Below are positions 26,327 to 33,972 of a stretch of 34,037 nucleotides of DNA, piece by piece (within the stretch, counting starts at the first letter, position 1; every line of letters begins with the position of its first letter). The translations under genes and the position numbers were made by a program. The DNA comes from Burkholderiales bacterium. GTDB lineage: Bacteria; Pseudomonadota; Gammaproteobacteria; Burkholderiales; Casimicrobiaceae. The stretch spans positions 1 through 34,037 of the forward strand of contig JAIRJZ010000072.1 in NCBI GenBank assembly GCA_031260355.1. Direction: 5' to 3'. The notes beneath the pieces were generated by a model. That model had not been told where the DNA came from. It saw only the letters and a program-made list of their open reading frames with translations, and ran no database searches.

Positions 26327-27807
26327 GAGCACTTTCCAAATCAAAACTGATTGCATTTCGCCAGTGTCCCAAGCGCCTTTGGCTGGAAGTGCATCGGCCT
26401 GAGCTTTGCGTCGTTTCCGAAGATGCGAAAGCGCGTTTTCAGGCGGGGCATGAAGTGGGAGCCGTGGCGCGACGGCTTTACGATCCGGCGGGAACAGGCG
26501 TTTTAATCGATCCTCATGCAGAAGGGTTTGACGAAGCGTTTGCGCGCACTCGGAGTTTGCTGGAGTCTTCTCAACCCATTTTTGAAGCAGGTTTTTCTGC
26601 GAAAGGGGCGCTCGCCTTCGCAGATATCATGTTGCCCGTGGGCGAGGAATCGGCGCGGTCTTGGCGGATGGTGGAAGTCAAGTCGACGACGAGCGTCAAA
26701 GACTATCAGCGTGACGATATAGCGATCCAGACTTTCATTGCTTTGGCAGCGGTAGTACGGCTCGATTCGGTCGCGGTGGCCTATATTGACAACAGTTGGG
26801 TGTATCCGGGCGGCGGGGATTACAAGGGGCTTTTTCATGAAGAAGACCTTACCGAAGAAGCCATGAGCCGCGGGGAAGAGGTAGAGCAGTGGATCAAAGA
26901 GGCGCAAAAAATCGTTTGCCTGCAAGATGAGCCTACCATCAAAACCGGGGCGCACTGCTCCGCTCCTTTTGACTGCGGTTTCTCAGATTACTGTCGCGGG
27001 CAAGAACCCCAAGCCGAATACCCGGCCGAATGGCTCCCCAGGCTGCAAACGAACGCAGTGAAGGATTTTCTGAACGCGCATCCAAACTGTGACATGCGCG
27101 AGGTTCCGGACGAACTGTTGAACGACAAGCAGAAGCGGGTGAAGGCGCATACCCTTTCAGGCGAGACGTTTTTTGATCGGGATAGATGCGCTGCTGATTT
27201 GGTACACCACAAGCCACCGCTGCACTTTCTGGATTTTGAGACGGCTCAATTAGCTGTGCCGATCTGGCTGGGCACAAAGCCTTATCAGCAGATACCGTTC
27301 CAGTTCAGCCTTCATCGCTTGGGCGAGGATGGAACGCTTACGCACAGAGAATTTCTCGATTTGTCGGGGAACGATCCGTCGGAAGCGTTTGCCAAAGCGC
27401 TTGTTGACGCCTGCGGTAAGAGCGGAACCGTTTTTGCGTATAACGCCGGATTTGAAAAAAGGGTTGTCAAAGAGTTGGCAGAGCGCTTTCCTCGATGCGC
27501 CAACGAATTGCTGGCGATTAACGAAAGGGTTGTTGATTTGCTCCCGATCGTAAGGGAACACTATTACCACCCCTCGCAGCAAGGAAGTTGGGGTTTGAAG
27601 AAAGTGCTGCCTGCGATTGCTCCGGATTTGAGCTACACTGATCTGGACGGTGTTCAGGATGGAGGGATGGCGATGACTGCTTTTCTGGAAGCTATCGACA
27701 GCCGGACATTGCCCGAGCGCAAGGCCGAAATTCAAAAACAATTGCTCAAGTATTGTGCGCTCGATACCTTTGCGCTTGTTCGGGTTTTGCGGTTTCTTGA
27801 GGTGTGA
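26323..27807 (+). CDS. Cas4/RecB-like nuclease fused to a DEDD exonuclease-like DUF2779 domain
   Basis: 494 aa. The N-terminal half is a RecB/Cas4-type PD-(D/E)XK nuclease: Asp101 (FADIM), Glu118 and Lys120 (VEVKST), with Gln136 further on. Four cysteines fit an iron-sulfur cluster: Cys15 (FRQCPKRLW) and Cys212, Cys218, Cys224 (HCSAPFDCGFSDYC). The C-terminal half (from about 298) is the DUF2779 domain, which resembles DEDDy exonucleases: DxE at 304/306 (FLDFET), NAGFE at 374-378 in the exoII place, Asp405, and the Y-x3-D motif at Tyr477/Asp481 (YCALD). It therefore holds two candidate nuclease centres. It overlaps the WYL gene by 4 bp. DNA processing or defence is inferred; a substrate is unknown. 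Confidence 0.82.
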   Translation: MRALSKSKLIAFRQCPKRLWLEVHRPELCVVSEDAKARFQAGHEVGAVARRLYDPAGTGVLIDPHAEGFDEAFARTRSLLESSQPIFEAGFSAKGALAFADIMLPVGEESARSWRMVEVKSTTSVKDYQRDDIAIQTFIALAAVVRLDSVAVAYIDNSWVYPGGGDYKGLFHEEDLTEEAMSRGEEVEQWIKEAQKIVCLQDEPTIKTGAHCSAPFDCGFSDYCRGQEPQAEYPAEWLPRLQTNAVKDFLNAHPNCDMREVPDELLNDKQKRVKAHTLSGETFFDRDRCAADLVHHKPPLHFLDFETAQLAVPIWLGTKPYQQIPFQFSLHRLGEDGTLTHREFLDLSGNDPSEAFAKALVDACGKSGTVFAYNAGFEKRVVKELAERFPRCANELLAINERVVDLLPIVREHYYHPSQQGSWGLKKVLPAIAPDLSYTDLDGVQDGGMAMTAFLEAIDSRTLPERKAEIQKQLLKYCALDTFALVRVLRFLEV

Positions 27808-27865
27808 CGGCGGTTCTTCTCGAAGCGCCGCCGCCGAAAGAAAGGTATAACAGGTGAAAAATAGT

Positions 27866-27871
27866 TATAAT
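27866..27871 (+). promoter_or_regulatory. Perfect -10 before the candidate structured RNA
   Basis: TATAAT with the candidate RNA starting within about 10 bp. The -35 region is weak (AGGTAT at 17 bp). Confidence 0.45.
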
Positions 27872-27872
27872 T

Positions 27873-28020
27873 AGACAACCGTTGCCTATGGCTGGCGATT
27901 GAGGTGGTTGGTGTTGTCTTAAGTGGTAGAGGTTGGCAAGCCTGTGCTGAAGTTGTTCAGGCTGTGAGCAGCAAAAGCTCTGGGGGATGGGACAAAAACC
28001 ACTAGGCGACTTTAATTTTT
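27873..28020 (+). ncRNA. Candidate structured RNA, possibly HEARO/OMEGA-like
   Basis: This stretch has no coding frame but pairs extensively. AGTGGT (27922-27927) pairs with ACCACT (27998-28003), and GTTGTC (27913-27918) can stack on it by pairing with GGCGAC (28005-28010) through Watson-Crick and G-U pairs, or instead with GACAAC (27874-27879). Inside lie AGCCTG/CAGGCT (27939-27944, 27958-27963), the alternative hairpin CTGAA-GTTG-TTCAG, and GAGC/GCTC (27966-27969, 27977-27980). A T-run closes it (28016-28020). The GAGC-AGCAAAA-GCTC hairpin and the GTGA tetramers on both sides (27854, 28022) recall HEARO (IscB-associated) RNAs, but this is from memory and no IscB is present. Confidence 0.4.
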
Positions 28021-28057
28021 AGTGAAGTGTGAGGCGATTCGAGCAGAAAGGAAATAT

Positions 28058-29062
28058 ATGCTGTACAAATTAGACTGTGTCAATAAAGATTATTCAAAAG
28101 TTAAAAAAACAAGCATGAAAGATATTGGCTGGAAAGAACGAGATTTACAAGACTTGCTGTCAAAGCATATTCGCGATTTATTGTCTGCAAGAGAGTTGAT
28201 GACTATTTTTAACGAGAGACAATATCAGGAAGAGCCTGATATTCTCGCTTTGGATAAAAATGGAGATTTGTACATACTTGAACTAAAAAGATGGAGCGCG
28301 GGAAAGGAAAATCTGCTGCAGGTTTTGAGATACGGGCAGTTATACGGGAGCAGCACCTACGATGAGCTAAATGAGATGTATCAAAAATACACAACGAATA
28401 AAAGCTCTTGTTTGCTTGACGATCATGAAAAATATTTTTCTTCTAAGCAGAGGGGGCTGTTAAATAAAGAGGGTTTTAATAAGCAGCAAAATTTTCTCAT
28501 TGTGGTTAATGGGTTAGATCAAGAAACCGTAGAGGCAATAATATTCTGGAAAAATAATGGCTTGAAAATTGACGCTATCGTTTATTGGGTATTCGAGATT
28601 AACGGGGATAAATATATTGAATTCAACATGTATTCCCCCGTGGAAGGGTTTCTCGAATACGAAAGCAATAGCTACATACTAAACACAAATTCTAGTCATG
28701 ACCCAAGCGTTACAGAAGATATGTTATCGGAGAGGAAAGCCGCTGCATATTATCCAGGGTGGAGAGAAGAAATTGAGAGGCTACAAAAAGGGGATAAGAT
28801 TTTCTTGTACCAAAACAAGAAAGGGATAATCGCTTACGGGGAAGCCGATGGTTTCCTTAGAAAAAAAGAATATGATGGAATTCCTGACTACGAGTATTCC
28901 ATGTGCTTGGACAACTTTATTTCTTTTCGGGATAAGCCGATGTCTGCTTCTGATATGAGAAGGGCGGCGAAAAGGGATTTTTGGTTTGCGCAGACTTTGA
29001 TGCCAATTGATGAGGATGCTAGGGATTTGTTAATAAAGGAAATCAAAGAAAAGCATCTTTGA
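28058..29062 (+). CDS. NucS-like nuclease domain joined to an EVE/PUA-like domain
   Basis: 334 aa. The ATG at 28058 is chosen because AAAGGA lies 5 bp before it; a GTG frame start at 28022 is less likely. Residues about 20-120 resemble the catalytic domain of NucS/DUF91 nucleases: WKERDLQDLLSKHI, then EEPDILALD and the ELK of LYILELKRW (D-ExK of PD-(D/E)XK), followed by LLQVLRYGQLY. Residues from about 230 look like an EVE/PUA-type fold: GWREEIERLQKGDKIFLYQ and GIIAYGEADG. EVE domains read modified bases, so the protein could be a modification-dependent restriction nuclease. The gene is clearly A/T-rich and rich in AAA/ATT codons compared with its neighbours, a sign of recent transfer. Confidence 0.75.
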   Translation: MLYKLDCVNKDYSKVKKTSMKDIGWKERDLQDLLSKHIRDLLSARELMTIFNERQYQEEPDILALDKNGDLYILELKRWSAGKENLLQVLRYGQLYGSSTYDELNEMYQKYTTNKSSCLLDDHEKYFSSKQRGLLNKEGFNKQQNFLIVVNGLDQETVEAIIFWKNNGLKIDAIVYWVFEINGDKYIEFNMYSPVEGFLEYESNSYILNTNSSHDPSVTEDMLSERKAAAYYPGWREEIERLQKGDKIFLYQNKKGIIAYGEADGFLRKKEYDGIPDYEYSMCLDNFISFRDKPMSASDMRRAAKRDFWFAQTLMPIDEDARDLLIKEIKEKHL

Positions 29063-29351
29063 TGAGGCGTGTTGCTGAGAAATACGAGGATACCAACTGC
29101 ACATATGTAAAGGGTGAAAAAGGGCGGGTTGTGTATCAAATCGTGAAGAGCTCCGTTTGCCCATAACGAATGGCGGTTTCCCCCTCTCCTGCAAGCGGGC
29201 GAGGGTGGTTTTTTCCGCGCCTCCGCGTGAGCTAAAATGTTGAGACGCTCTCAAAAGCCACATCTCTAACGCTAGTTAGACCCCATTCCCACCCTAACCC
29301 CCACCCCTGATCAGAATCTCCTCGAGGGCAGGCTCTTGAAGGGGAGGGGGT
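29063..29351. other. Gap between the EVE nuclease and uvrD
   Basis: No gene seen. It holds two repeat segments: a hairpin (CCCTCTCCTGCAAGCGGGCG, 29182-29201, then AGGG) and a copy of the GC-rich repeat core (29281-29351) reaching the uvrD stop. It marks the right border of the A/T-rich accessory region. Confidence 0.5.
29281..29351. repeat. GC-rich dispersed repeat, copy after uvrD
   Basis: C-run segment, then GATCAGAATCTCCTCGAGGG and CAGGCTCTTGAAGGGGAGG. The core is nearly identical to that inside uvrD (30106-30149) and to the reverse complement of 1689-1735. It ends at the uvrD stop codon. Confidence 0.75.
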
Positions 29352-31970
29352 TTACAACGCATCTAGCGTCGTATGCGCCAGCGACAGCCATTTCTCGCCG
29401 TGATCGCGGAAGTTGACTTGAACGCGCGCATCGTTGCCGCCGCCTTCGGCGTCGATGATCATGCCGGCGCCGAATTTGGCGTGGTGTACGCTCTGGCCGA
29501 TTTGGAAATTGCCGGCGCGGGTGTGGATTGACGGCATCGGTTTGGGCGAATTGACGCGCGGTACGGTGCTGGTCCCGCGCGTCGTTGTTGAGGTGGTCGT
29601 TACGCGTGAGCGGCTACGGGTGCTCGTGTGAGAAGAAACGCTGTCCTCGTTATCATCAAAGGTTTGTCGAAACCTTGTCTGAGTCTCACGAAGCGGCGAC
29701 GGCGACAACCATTGCATCAGTTCATCGGGCAATTCGTTCAGGAAACGTGACGGCAGGTTGTAGCGCGACTGGCCGTGCAATCGGCGGGTTTGCGCGTAGG
29801 TCAGATACAAGCGGCGGCGGGCGCGGGTGATCGCGACGTACATCAACCGCCGCTCTTCTTCGAGGCCGTTGGCTTCCTGCAAGCTGTTTTCGTGCGGGAA
29901 CAGCCCTTCTTCAATGCCGGTGATGAAAACGGTGTGAAATTCCAACCCCTTGGCGGCGTGCATGGTCATCAGTTGCAATGCCGGGCGGCCTTCGTCGGCT
30001 TGGGTGTCGCCGGCTTCCAGCGCGGCGTGGGTGAGGAAGGCGGTGAGCGTGACGAGGCTGTTGTCGGTTGTGGGTGAAACCCCATCCCCACCCCAACCCT
30101 CCCCCCCGATCAGAATCTCCTCGGGGGCAGGCTCTTGAAGGGGAGGGAGGTCGTTTGCGCTCCTCTCCCCTTGAGGGAGAGGGGTTGGGGGAGAGGGGGG
30201 GGCGAGAACCTCATCCTCACTAACCCATCCCCTCCCTAACCCTCCCCTTGAAGGGGAGGGAACATTTTCACCTTGAAGAGGAGCGTGATCATTTTCCCCT
30301 TCTCCCGCAGCAAACCCCCGTCCGCCTTCGGCGGCCACCCCCTTTGAAAAGGGGGCAGGGAGAGGGGAGGCAAACTGAAGGGGTGGGCTTTCTGCGCCAG
30401 TGTCGCGCTCTTCAAGAAACAAACGCGCTGCGGCAATTAACTCGTCGAGGTTTTGCAGCCGCTCTTCGCTCTCTCGCTCCAGCCGGTAATGCGCGGTGAG
30501 GCCGGAAGTTTCGAGCATTTGCTCGATGATTTCCGGCAAGAGCAGCGATGCAGTTTCGCTGCGGCATTTTTCGATGAGGTGAACGAAGGCGGCGACATGT
30601 GTGTTTGCCTTGCCGCCAACCGCGCCCGAGCAAGCGGCCTGCCACAATGAAATGCCTTGTGTCCGGGCGCTGCCCTGTAGCTGTTCCAGTGTGCGCGCAC
30701 CGATGCCGCGCGGCGGGAAATTGATGACGCGCAGCAGCGCGCCATCGTCGTTGGGGGAGGCGATCAGCCGCAAATACGCCAGCGCATGTTTGATTTCGGC
30801 GCGCTCGAAGAAGCGCAGGCCGCCATAAACCCGGTAGGGCAAACCGGCTGAAAAGAGAGCATGTTCGAGCGCGCGCGACTGCGCGTTCGAGCGGTAGAGC
30901 ACGGCGATGTCGGAAAGCGGCACGCCTTGCTCGGACTGCTCTCTGGCGGTATCGGCAACGAATTGCGCCTCTTCGTAATCGGTGCCGGCAACGAACACTG
31001 ACAGCCGTTCGCCGTGCGGTGCTTCTGTCCACAGGTTTTTTCCCATTCGCGCCCGGTTGTGACGGATCAGGGCATTGGCGGCGTCGAGAATGTGGCCGTG
31101 CGAGCGGTAGTTTTGTTCGAGCTTGACGATGTGCACCGGCTGTCCGGGACGCGCAAGATCGCGCTCGAAGCGTTGCATGTTGCCGACGTTGGCGCCACGG
31201 AAAGCGTAGATCGACTGGTCGTCGTCACCGACGGCGAAAACCGACGCCTCCGGTCCGGCCAGCAGTTGCAGCCAGCGGTATTGCAAGACGTTGGTGTCCT
31301 GAAATTCATCGACGAACAGATGCGTGAAACGTTGCCGGTAATGATCGCGCAACGCCGGTCGTGTCTCCAGCAATTCGTAGCTGCGCAACAGCAGCTCGCC
31401 GAAATCGACGACGCCCTCGCGCTGGCATTGCGCTTCATAGAGCGCGTAGTGTTCGACCATCCGGCGGGCGTGCTCGTGAGAGGCCTCGACGGCGTTGGGG
31501 CGCAGCCCTTCTTCCTTGGCGCCCTGGATGAACCACTGCAAGGCTTTCGGCGGAAAGCGTTCGTCGTCGATCTGGTGGGCGCGGTAAAGCCGCTTGATCA
31601 GCGCCAGTTGGTCGGCGGTGTCCATGATTTGAAACAGCGCCGGAAGGTTGGCGTCACGATGGTGGGCGCGCAGCATCCGGTTGCACAGCCCGTGGAAAGT
31701 GCCGATCCACATGCCGCGGGTGTGAACCGGCGTCAACACCGACAACCGCGTCAGCATTTCGCGCGCTGCTTTGTTGGTGAACGTCACGGCGAGAACCGAC
31801 ATCGGCGAGGCTTGGCCATTGGCCAGCAACCAGGCGATGCGGGAAGTCAGCACCCGGGTTTTGCCGCTGCCGGCGCCAGCGAGGATCAGCGCCGAGCCTT
31901 GCGGCAGCGTGACGGCGGCGCGTTGCTCGGCATTCAGGGCGTCGAGAATCGTGTTCGTTGAGGAATTCAT
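29352..31970 (-). CDS. uvrD: DNA helicase II UvrD with an in-frame repeat insertion
   Basis: 3'-5' superfamily 1A helicase that removes the incised strand in nucleotide excision and mismatch repair. 872 aa compared with about 720 in E. coli. The helicase motifs are intact: Walker A AGAGSGKT (31-38), VDEFQDTN near 220-227, QSIYAFRGA, LEQNYRS, MTMHAAKGLEF, and VAITRARRRLYLTYAQTRR. The C-terminal tail FQIGQSVHHAKFGAGMIIDAE matches UvrD. Residues about 525-638 have no counterpart and are translated repeat DNA (PSPSRGGLGRGW, PPTPLPQGERS), placed just before the LTAFLTHAALEAG segment, where loops vary in length. A Ser/Thr/Arg-rich stretch (about 772-808) precedes the tail. Weak Shine-Dalgarno. Confidence 0.95.
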   Translation of the reverse strand: MNSSTNTILDALNAEQRAAVTLPQGSALILAGAGSGKTRVLTSRIAWLLANGQASPMSVLAVTFTNKAAREMLTRLSVLTPVHTRGMWIGTFHGLCNRMLRAHHRDANLPALFQIMDTADQLALIKRLYRAHQIDDERFPPKALQWFIQGAKEEGLRPNAVEASHEHARRMVEHYALYEAQCQREGVVDFGELLLRSYELLETRPALRDHYRQRFTHLFVDEFQDTNVLQYRWLQLLAGPEASVFAVGDDDQSIYAFRGANVGNMQRFERDLARPGQPVHIVKLEQNYRSHGHILDAANALIRHNRARMGKNLWTEAPHGERLSVFVAGTDYEEAQFVADTAREQSEQGVPLSDIAVLYRSNAQSRALEHALFSAGLPYRVYGGLRFFERAEIKHALAYLRLIASPNDDGALLRVINFPPRGIGARTLEQLQGSARTQGISLWQAACSGAVGGKANTHVAAFVHLIEKCRSETASLLLPEIIEQMLETSGLTAHYRLERESEERLQNLDELIAAARLFLEERDTGAESPPLQFASPLPAPFSKGVAAEGGRGFAAGEGENDHAPLQGENVPSPSRGGLGRGWVSEDEVLAPPSPPTPLPQGERSANDLPPLQEPAPEEILIGGEGWGGDGVSPTTDNSLVTLTAFLTHAALEAGDTQADEGRPALQLMTMHAAKGLEFHTVFITGIEEGLFPHENSLQEANGLEEERRLMYVAITRARRRLYLTYAQTRRLHGQSRYNLPSRFLNELPDELMQWLSPSPLRETQTRFRQTFDDNEDSVSSHTSTRSRSRVTTTSTTTRGTSTVPRVNSPKPMPSIHTRAGNFQIGQSVHHAKFGAGMIIDAEGGGNDARVQVNFRDHGEKWLSLAHTTLDAL
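30057..30400. repeat. Block of GC-rich repeats inserted in frame in uvrD
   Basis: Several repeat units lie in tandem: a core GATCAGAATCTCCTCGGGGG (30109-30128) with CAGGCTCTTGAAGGGGAGGG, a CTCCCCTTGAGGGAGAGG hairpin (30172-30189), a CCCTCCCCTTGAAGGGGAGGG hairpin near 30240-30260, and CCGCCTTCGGCGG (30319-30331) with CCCCCTTTGAAAAGGGGG (about 30336-30355). All units maintain the uvrD reading frame without stop codons. Confidence 0.8.
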
Positions 31971-32088
31971 GCCGGAATTATCCCGGAAACGGCCAATCGG
32001 CGCATCCCGGTTGTTGTCAGAACGACAAAGGCGCTGACGGAATCCCCGGTTTTCATCAAAACATATAAACTGACAGGAAGCGCAAAGC

Positions 32089-32094
32089 TATAAT
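32089..32094 (+). promoter_or_regulatory. -10 element of argA
   Basis: TATAAT, 35 bp before the argA ATG. The -35 at 17 bp (TAAACT) is weak. A CTGACA (32070-32075) lies closer, at 13 bp. No ArgR box was recognised. Confidence 0.45.
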
Positions 32095-32129
32095 TCTCTC
32101 GTAATTTTTCATTCACTTGCTGGAATGCC

Positions 32130-33464
32130 ATGAGCACTCTCGAACTTACTTCGCCGACAGCGTTGCGTACTTTTGTACAAGGAATTCGGGCAGCGGCGCC
32201 GTACATCTATGCGTTTCGCGACAATACGTTCGTCATCGCGCTGGGCGGTGAGGTGGTGGCCGACGAGGCGTTTCTCGGCATCGTTCACGATTTGAATCTG
32301 CTGCACAGCCTGGGTGTGCGTCTGGTGGTGGTGCATGGAATGCGCCCGCAGATCGACGAGATTCTGAAACAGCAGGACATCGAGGCGCATTTTTGTGAGG
32401 GCATGCGCATCACCGACGCCGATACGATGGATTGCGTGCTGGAGGCGGCGGGGCAAGTCCGCAGCCGTATCGAAGCGTTGCTGTCGCTGGGTTTGGCCAA
32501 TTCGCCGATGGCCGGCGCTCGCAACCGGGTGTCGAGCGGTAATTATCTGATGGCCAAACCGATGGGCGTGATCAACGGCGTCGATATGCAACTGACCGGT
32601 GAAGTGCGGCGCATCGACCGCGAGGCGATTCAGCAACGGCTCGACGACGGCGATATCGTACTGATTTCGCCGCTCGGATATTCGCCGACCGGCGAGATTT
32701 TCAATCTGTCGCTCGAAGAAGTGGCTGCCAAGGTCGCCGTGTTGCTGGAGGCGATGAAACTGATCTTTCTGTCCGAGGACGACGGTATCCGCAAGGGGCG
32801 CAAACTGCTCGACAGCATTTCGATGGGCGACGCCGAAAAGTTGATGAAAACGCCGGGCAAACTGTCGCCGTTGCACCGGGTGTATCTGCCGCAGGCCATG
32901 TACGCTTGTCGTGGCGGGGTGCCGCGCGCCCATTTTCTGTCGAGCCGCAAGGACGGTTCCCTGCTGCTCGAACTCTTTACCCGGCAAGGGGTGGGAACGA
33001 TGCTGGCGCCGCAGCCGCTGGCGATTTTCCGGACGGCGACGATCGACGATATCAGCAGCGTCTTGGCGTTGATCGAGCCGCTCGAAACGCAAGGCATTCT
33101 GGTGCGCCGGTCGCGTGAACGGCTGGAGGCCGAGATCGAGCGCTTCATCGTCGTCGAGTACGACAACCTGATTATCGGTTGCGCGGCGTTATCGCCGTTC
33201 CTCGAAGAGAAAGTCGGTGAAATGGCGGCGCTGGCGGTGCATCCCGAATTCCAGCGCGAAGGTTACGGCGAGACCTTGCTGCGGCATATTGAAGGCTGGG
33301 CGCGCAAGCTCGGACTGAAAGAACTGTTCGTGTTGACGACGCGCACCGCGCACTGGTTCATCGAGCACGGCTTCCGGCCGGCGCCGGTTTCGCGGCTGCC
33401 GAAACAAAAGCAGGCGTTGTACAACTATCAGCGCAAGTCGCAGGTGTACTGGAAAGATTTGTGA
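32130..33464 (+). CDS. argA: Amino-acid N-acetyltransferase (N-acetylglutamate synthase)
   Basis: Makes N-acetylglutamate from glutamate and acetyl-CoA, the first step of arginine synthesis. 444 aa, the classical two-domain form. The amino acid kinase-like part (about 1-285) has VIALGGEVV and VRLVVVHGMRPQID and should bind arginine as feedback inhibitor. The GNAT part (about 300-444) has the acetyl-CoA motif HPEFQREGYGETLL (Q-R-E-G-Y-G) and ends in YQRKSQVYWKDL. The ATG at 32130 gives the usual N-terminus. It is divergent from uvrD and followed closely by yggX. Confidence 0.96.
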   Translation: MSTLELTSPTALRTFVQGIRAAAPYIYAFRDNTFVIALGGEVVADEAFLGIVHDLNLLHSLGVRLVVVHGMRPQIDEILKQQDIEAHFCEGMRITDADTMDCVLEAAGQVRSRIEALLSLGLANSPMAGARNRVSSGNYLMAKPMGVINGVDMQLTGEVRRIDREAIQQRLDDGDIVLISPLGYSPTGEIFNLSLEEVAAKVAVLLEAMKLIFLSEDDGIRKGRKLLDSISMGDAEKLMKTPGKLSPLHRVYLPQAMYACRGGVPRAHFLSSRKDGSLLLELFTRQGVGTMLAPQPLAIFRTATIDDISSVLALIEPLETQGILVRRSRERLEAEIERFIVVEYDNLIIGCAALSPFLEEKVGEMAALAVHPEFQREGYGETLLRHIEGWARKLGLKELFVLTTRTAHWFIEHGFRPAPVSRLPKQKQALYNYQRKSQVYWKDL

Positions 33465-33521
33465 GATTGACGGTTGTCTCCGGGAACGGAAACAGCTGAA
33501 GCGTTAATAAGGAGCGAAACG

Positions 33522-33791
33522 ATGGCGCGTTTGGTGCATTGTGTAAAGTTGGAGCGAGAGGCCGAAGGGCTGGATTTTCCGCCGTATCCGGGAGCGTTGG
33601 GACAGCGGATTTTTGAGAGCGTGTCGAAAGAGGCGTGGCAACAGTGGGTTCGCCAGCAGACGATGCTGGTCAACGAGCATCGGCTGACCATGGCCGATCC
33701 CGAAGCGCGGCGCTGGCTGGCGCAACAAACCGAAGCGTATTTTTTCGGTGCTGGTGCGGAGAAGCCGGCTGGGTACACGCCGCCTGTGTAA
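33522..33791 (+). CDS. yggX: YggX family Fe(2+)-trafficking protein
   Basis: 89 aa, the family length. YggX proteins protect iron-sulfur clusters from oxidative damage and may handle labile iron in the cytoplasm. The conserved pattern is complete: [20 protein letters not shown] with Cys7, then [39 protein letters not shown] and the FFG end. AAGGAG (33509-33514) supports the ATG at 33522 instead of the upstream in-frame ATG at 33474. It lies 57 bp after argA. Confidence 0.95.
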   Translation: MARLVHCVKLEREAEGLDFPPYPGALGQRIFESVSKEAWQQWVRQQTMLVNEHRLTMADPEARRWLAQQTEAYFFGAGAEKPAGYTPPV

Positions 33792-33792
33792 C

Positions 33793-33830
33793 TTGCCGTA
33801 TCGGTTGTAACGGCAATCAGAGCGTTTTTT
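33793..33830 (+). terminator. Possible terminator after yggX
   Basis: TTGCCGT (33793-33799) pairs with ACGGCAA (33810-33816) around a 10-nt loop. A TTTTTT follows after 8 bases, so the geometry is not ideal. Confidence 0.4.
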
Positions 33831-33865
33831 CGTATTAATCATTACCCCCTCTTTTCTGTGCCGCG

Positions 33866-33899
33866 TTCACCCCCACCCTAACCCTCCCCCGCAAGCAGC
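33866..33899. repeat. Half copy of the GC-rich repeat, cut at an IS end
   Basis: CCCACCCTAACCCTCCCCC followed by GCAAGC, the left arm and loop of a hairpin whose right arm (G-run) is missing. The full hairpin style is seen at 29182-29205, with the same GCAAGC loop. Confidence 0.5.
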
Positions 33900-33916
33900 A
33901 GATTGTTCACTTTATA

Positions 33917-33945
33917 TTGATTTTTTGTGTGGCAGGAGATACAAT
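33917..33945 (+). promoter_or_regulatory. Promoter of the IS gene
   Basis: TTGATT and TACAAT separated by exactly 17 bp, 28 bp upstream of the ATG. This is the best-formed promoter in the window. Confidence 0.65.
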
Positions 33946-33972
33946 CTTCCTTAGAACAAAGGAGGGATACTC

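Noticed and set aside
26323-27807. Cas4-like domain taken as evidence of a CRISPR-Cas locus
   Set aside because: No cas1, cas2, effector or repeat array is in the window; Cas4-like domains also occur in non-CRISPR nucleases.
27873-28020. Retron msr/msd RNA
   Set aside because: No reverse transcriptase gene is nearby, although the closing stem recalls retron a1/a2 pairing.
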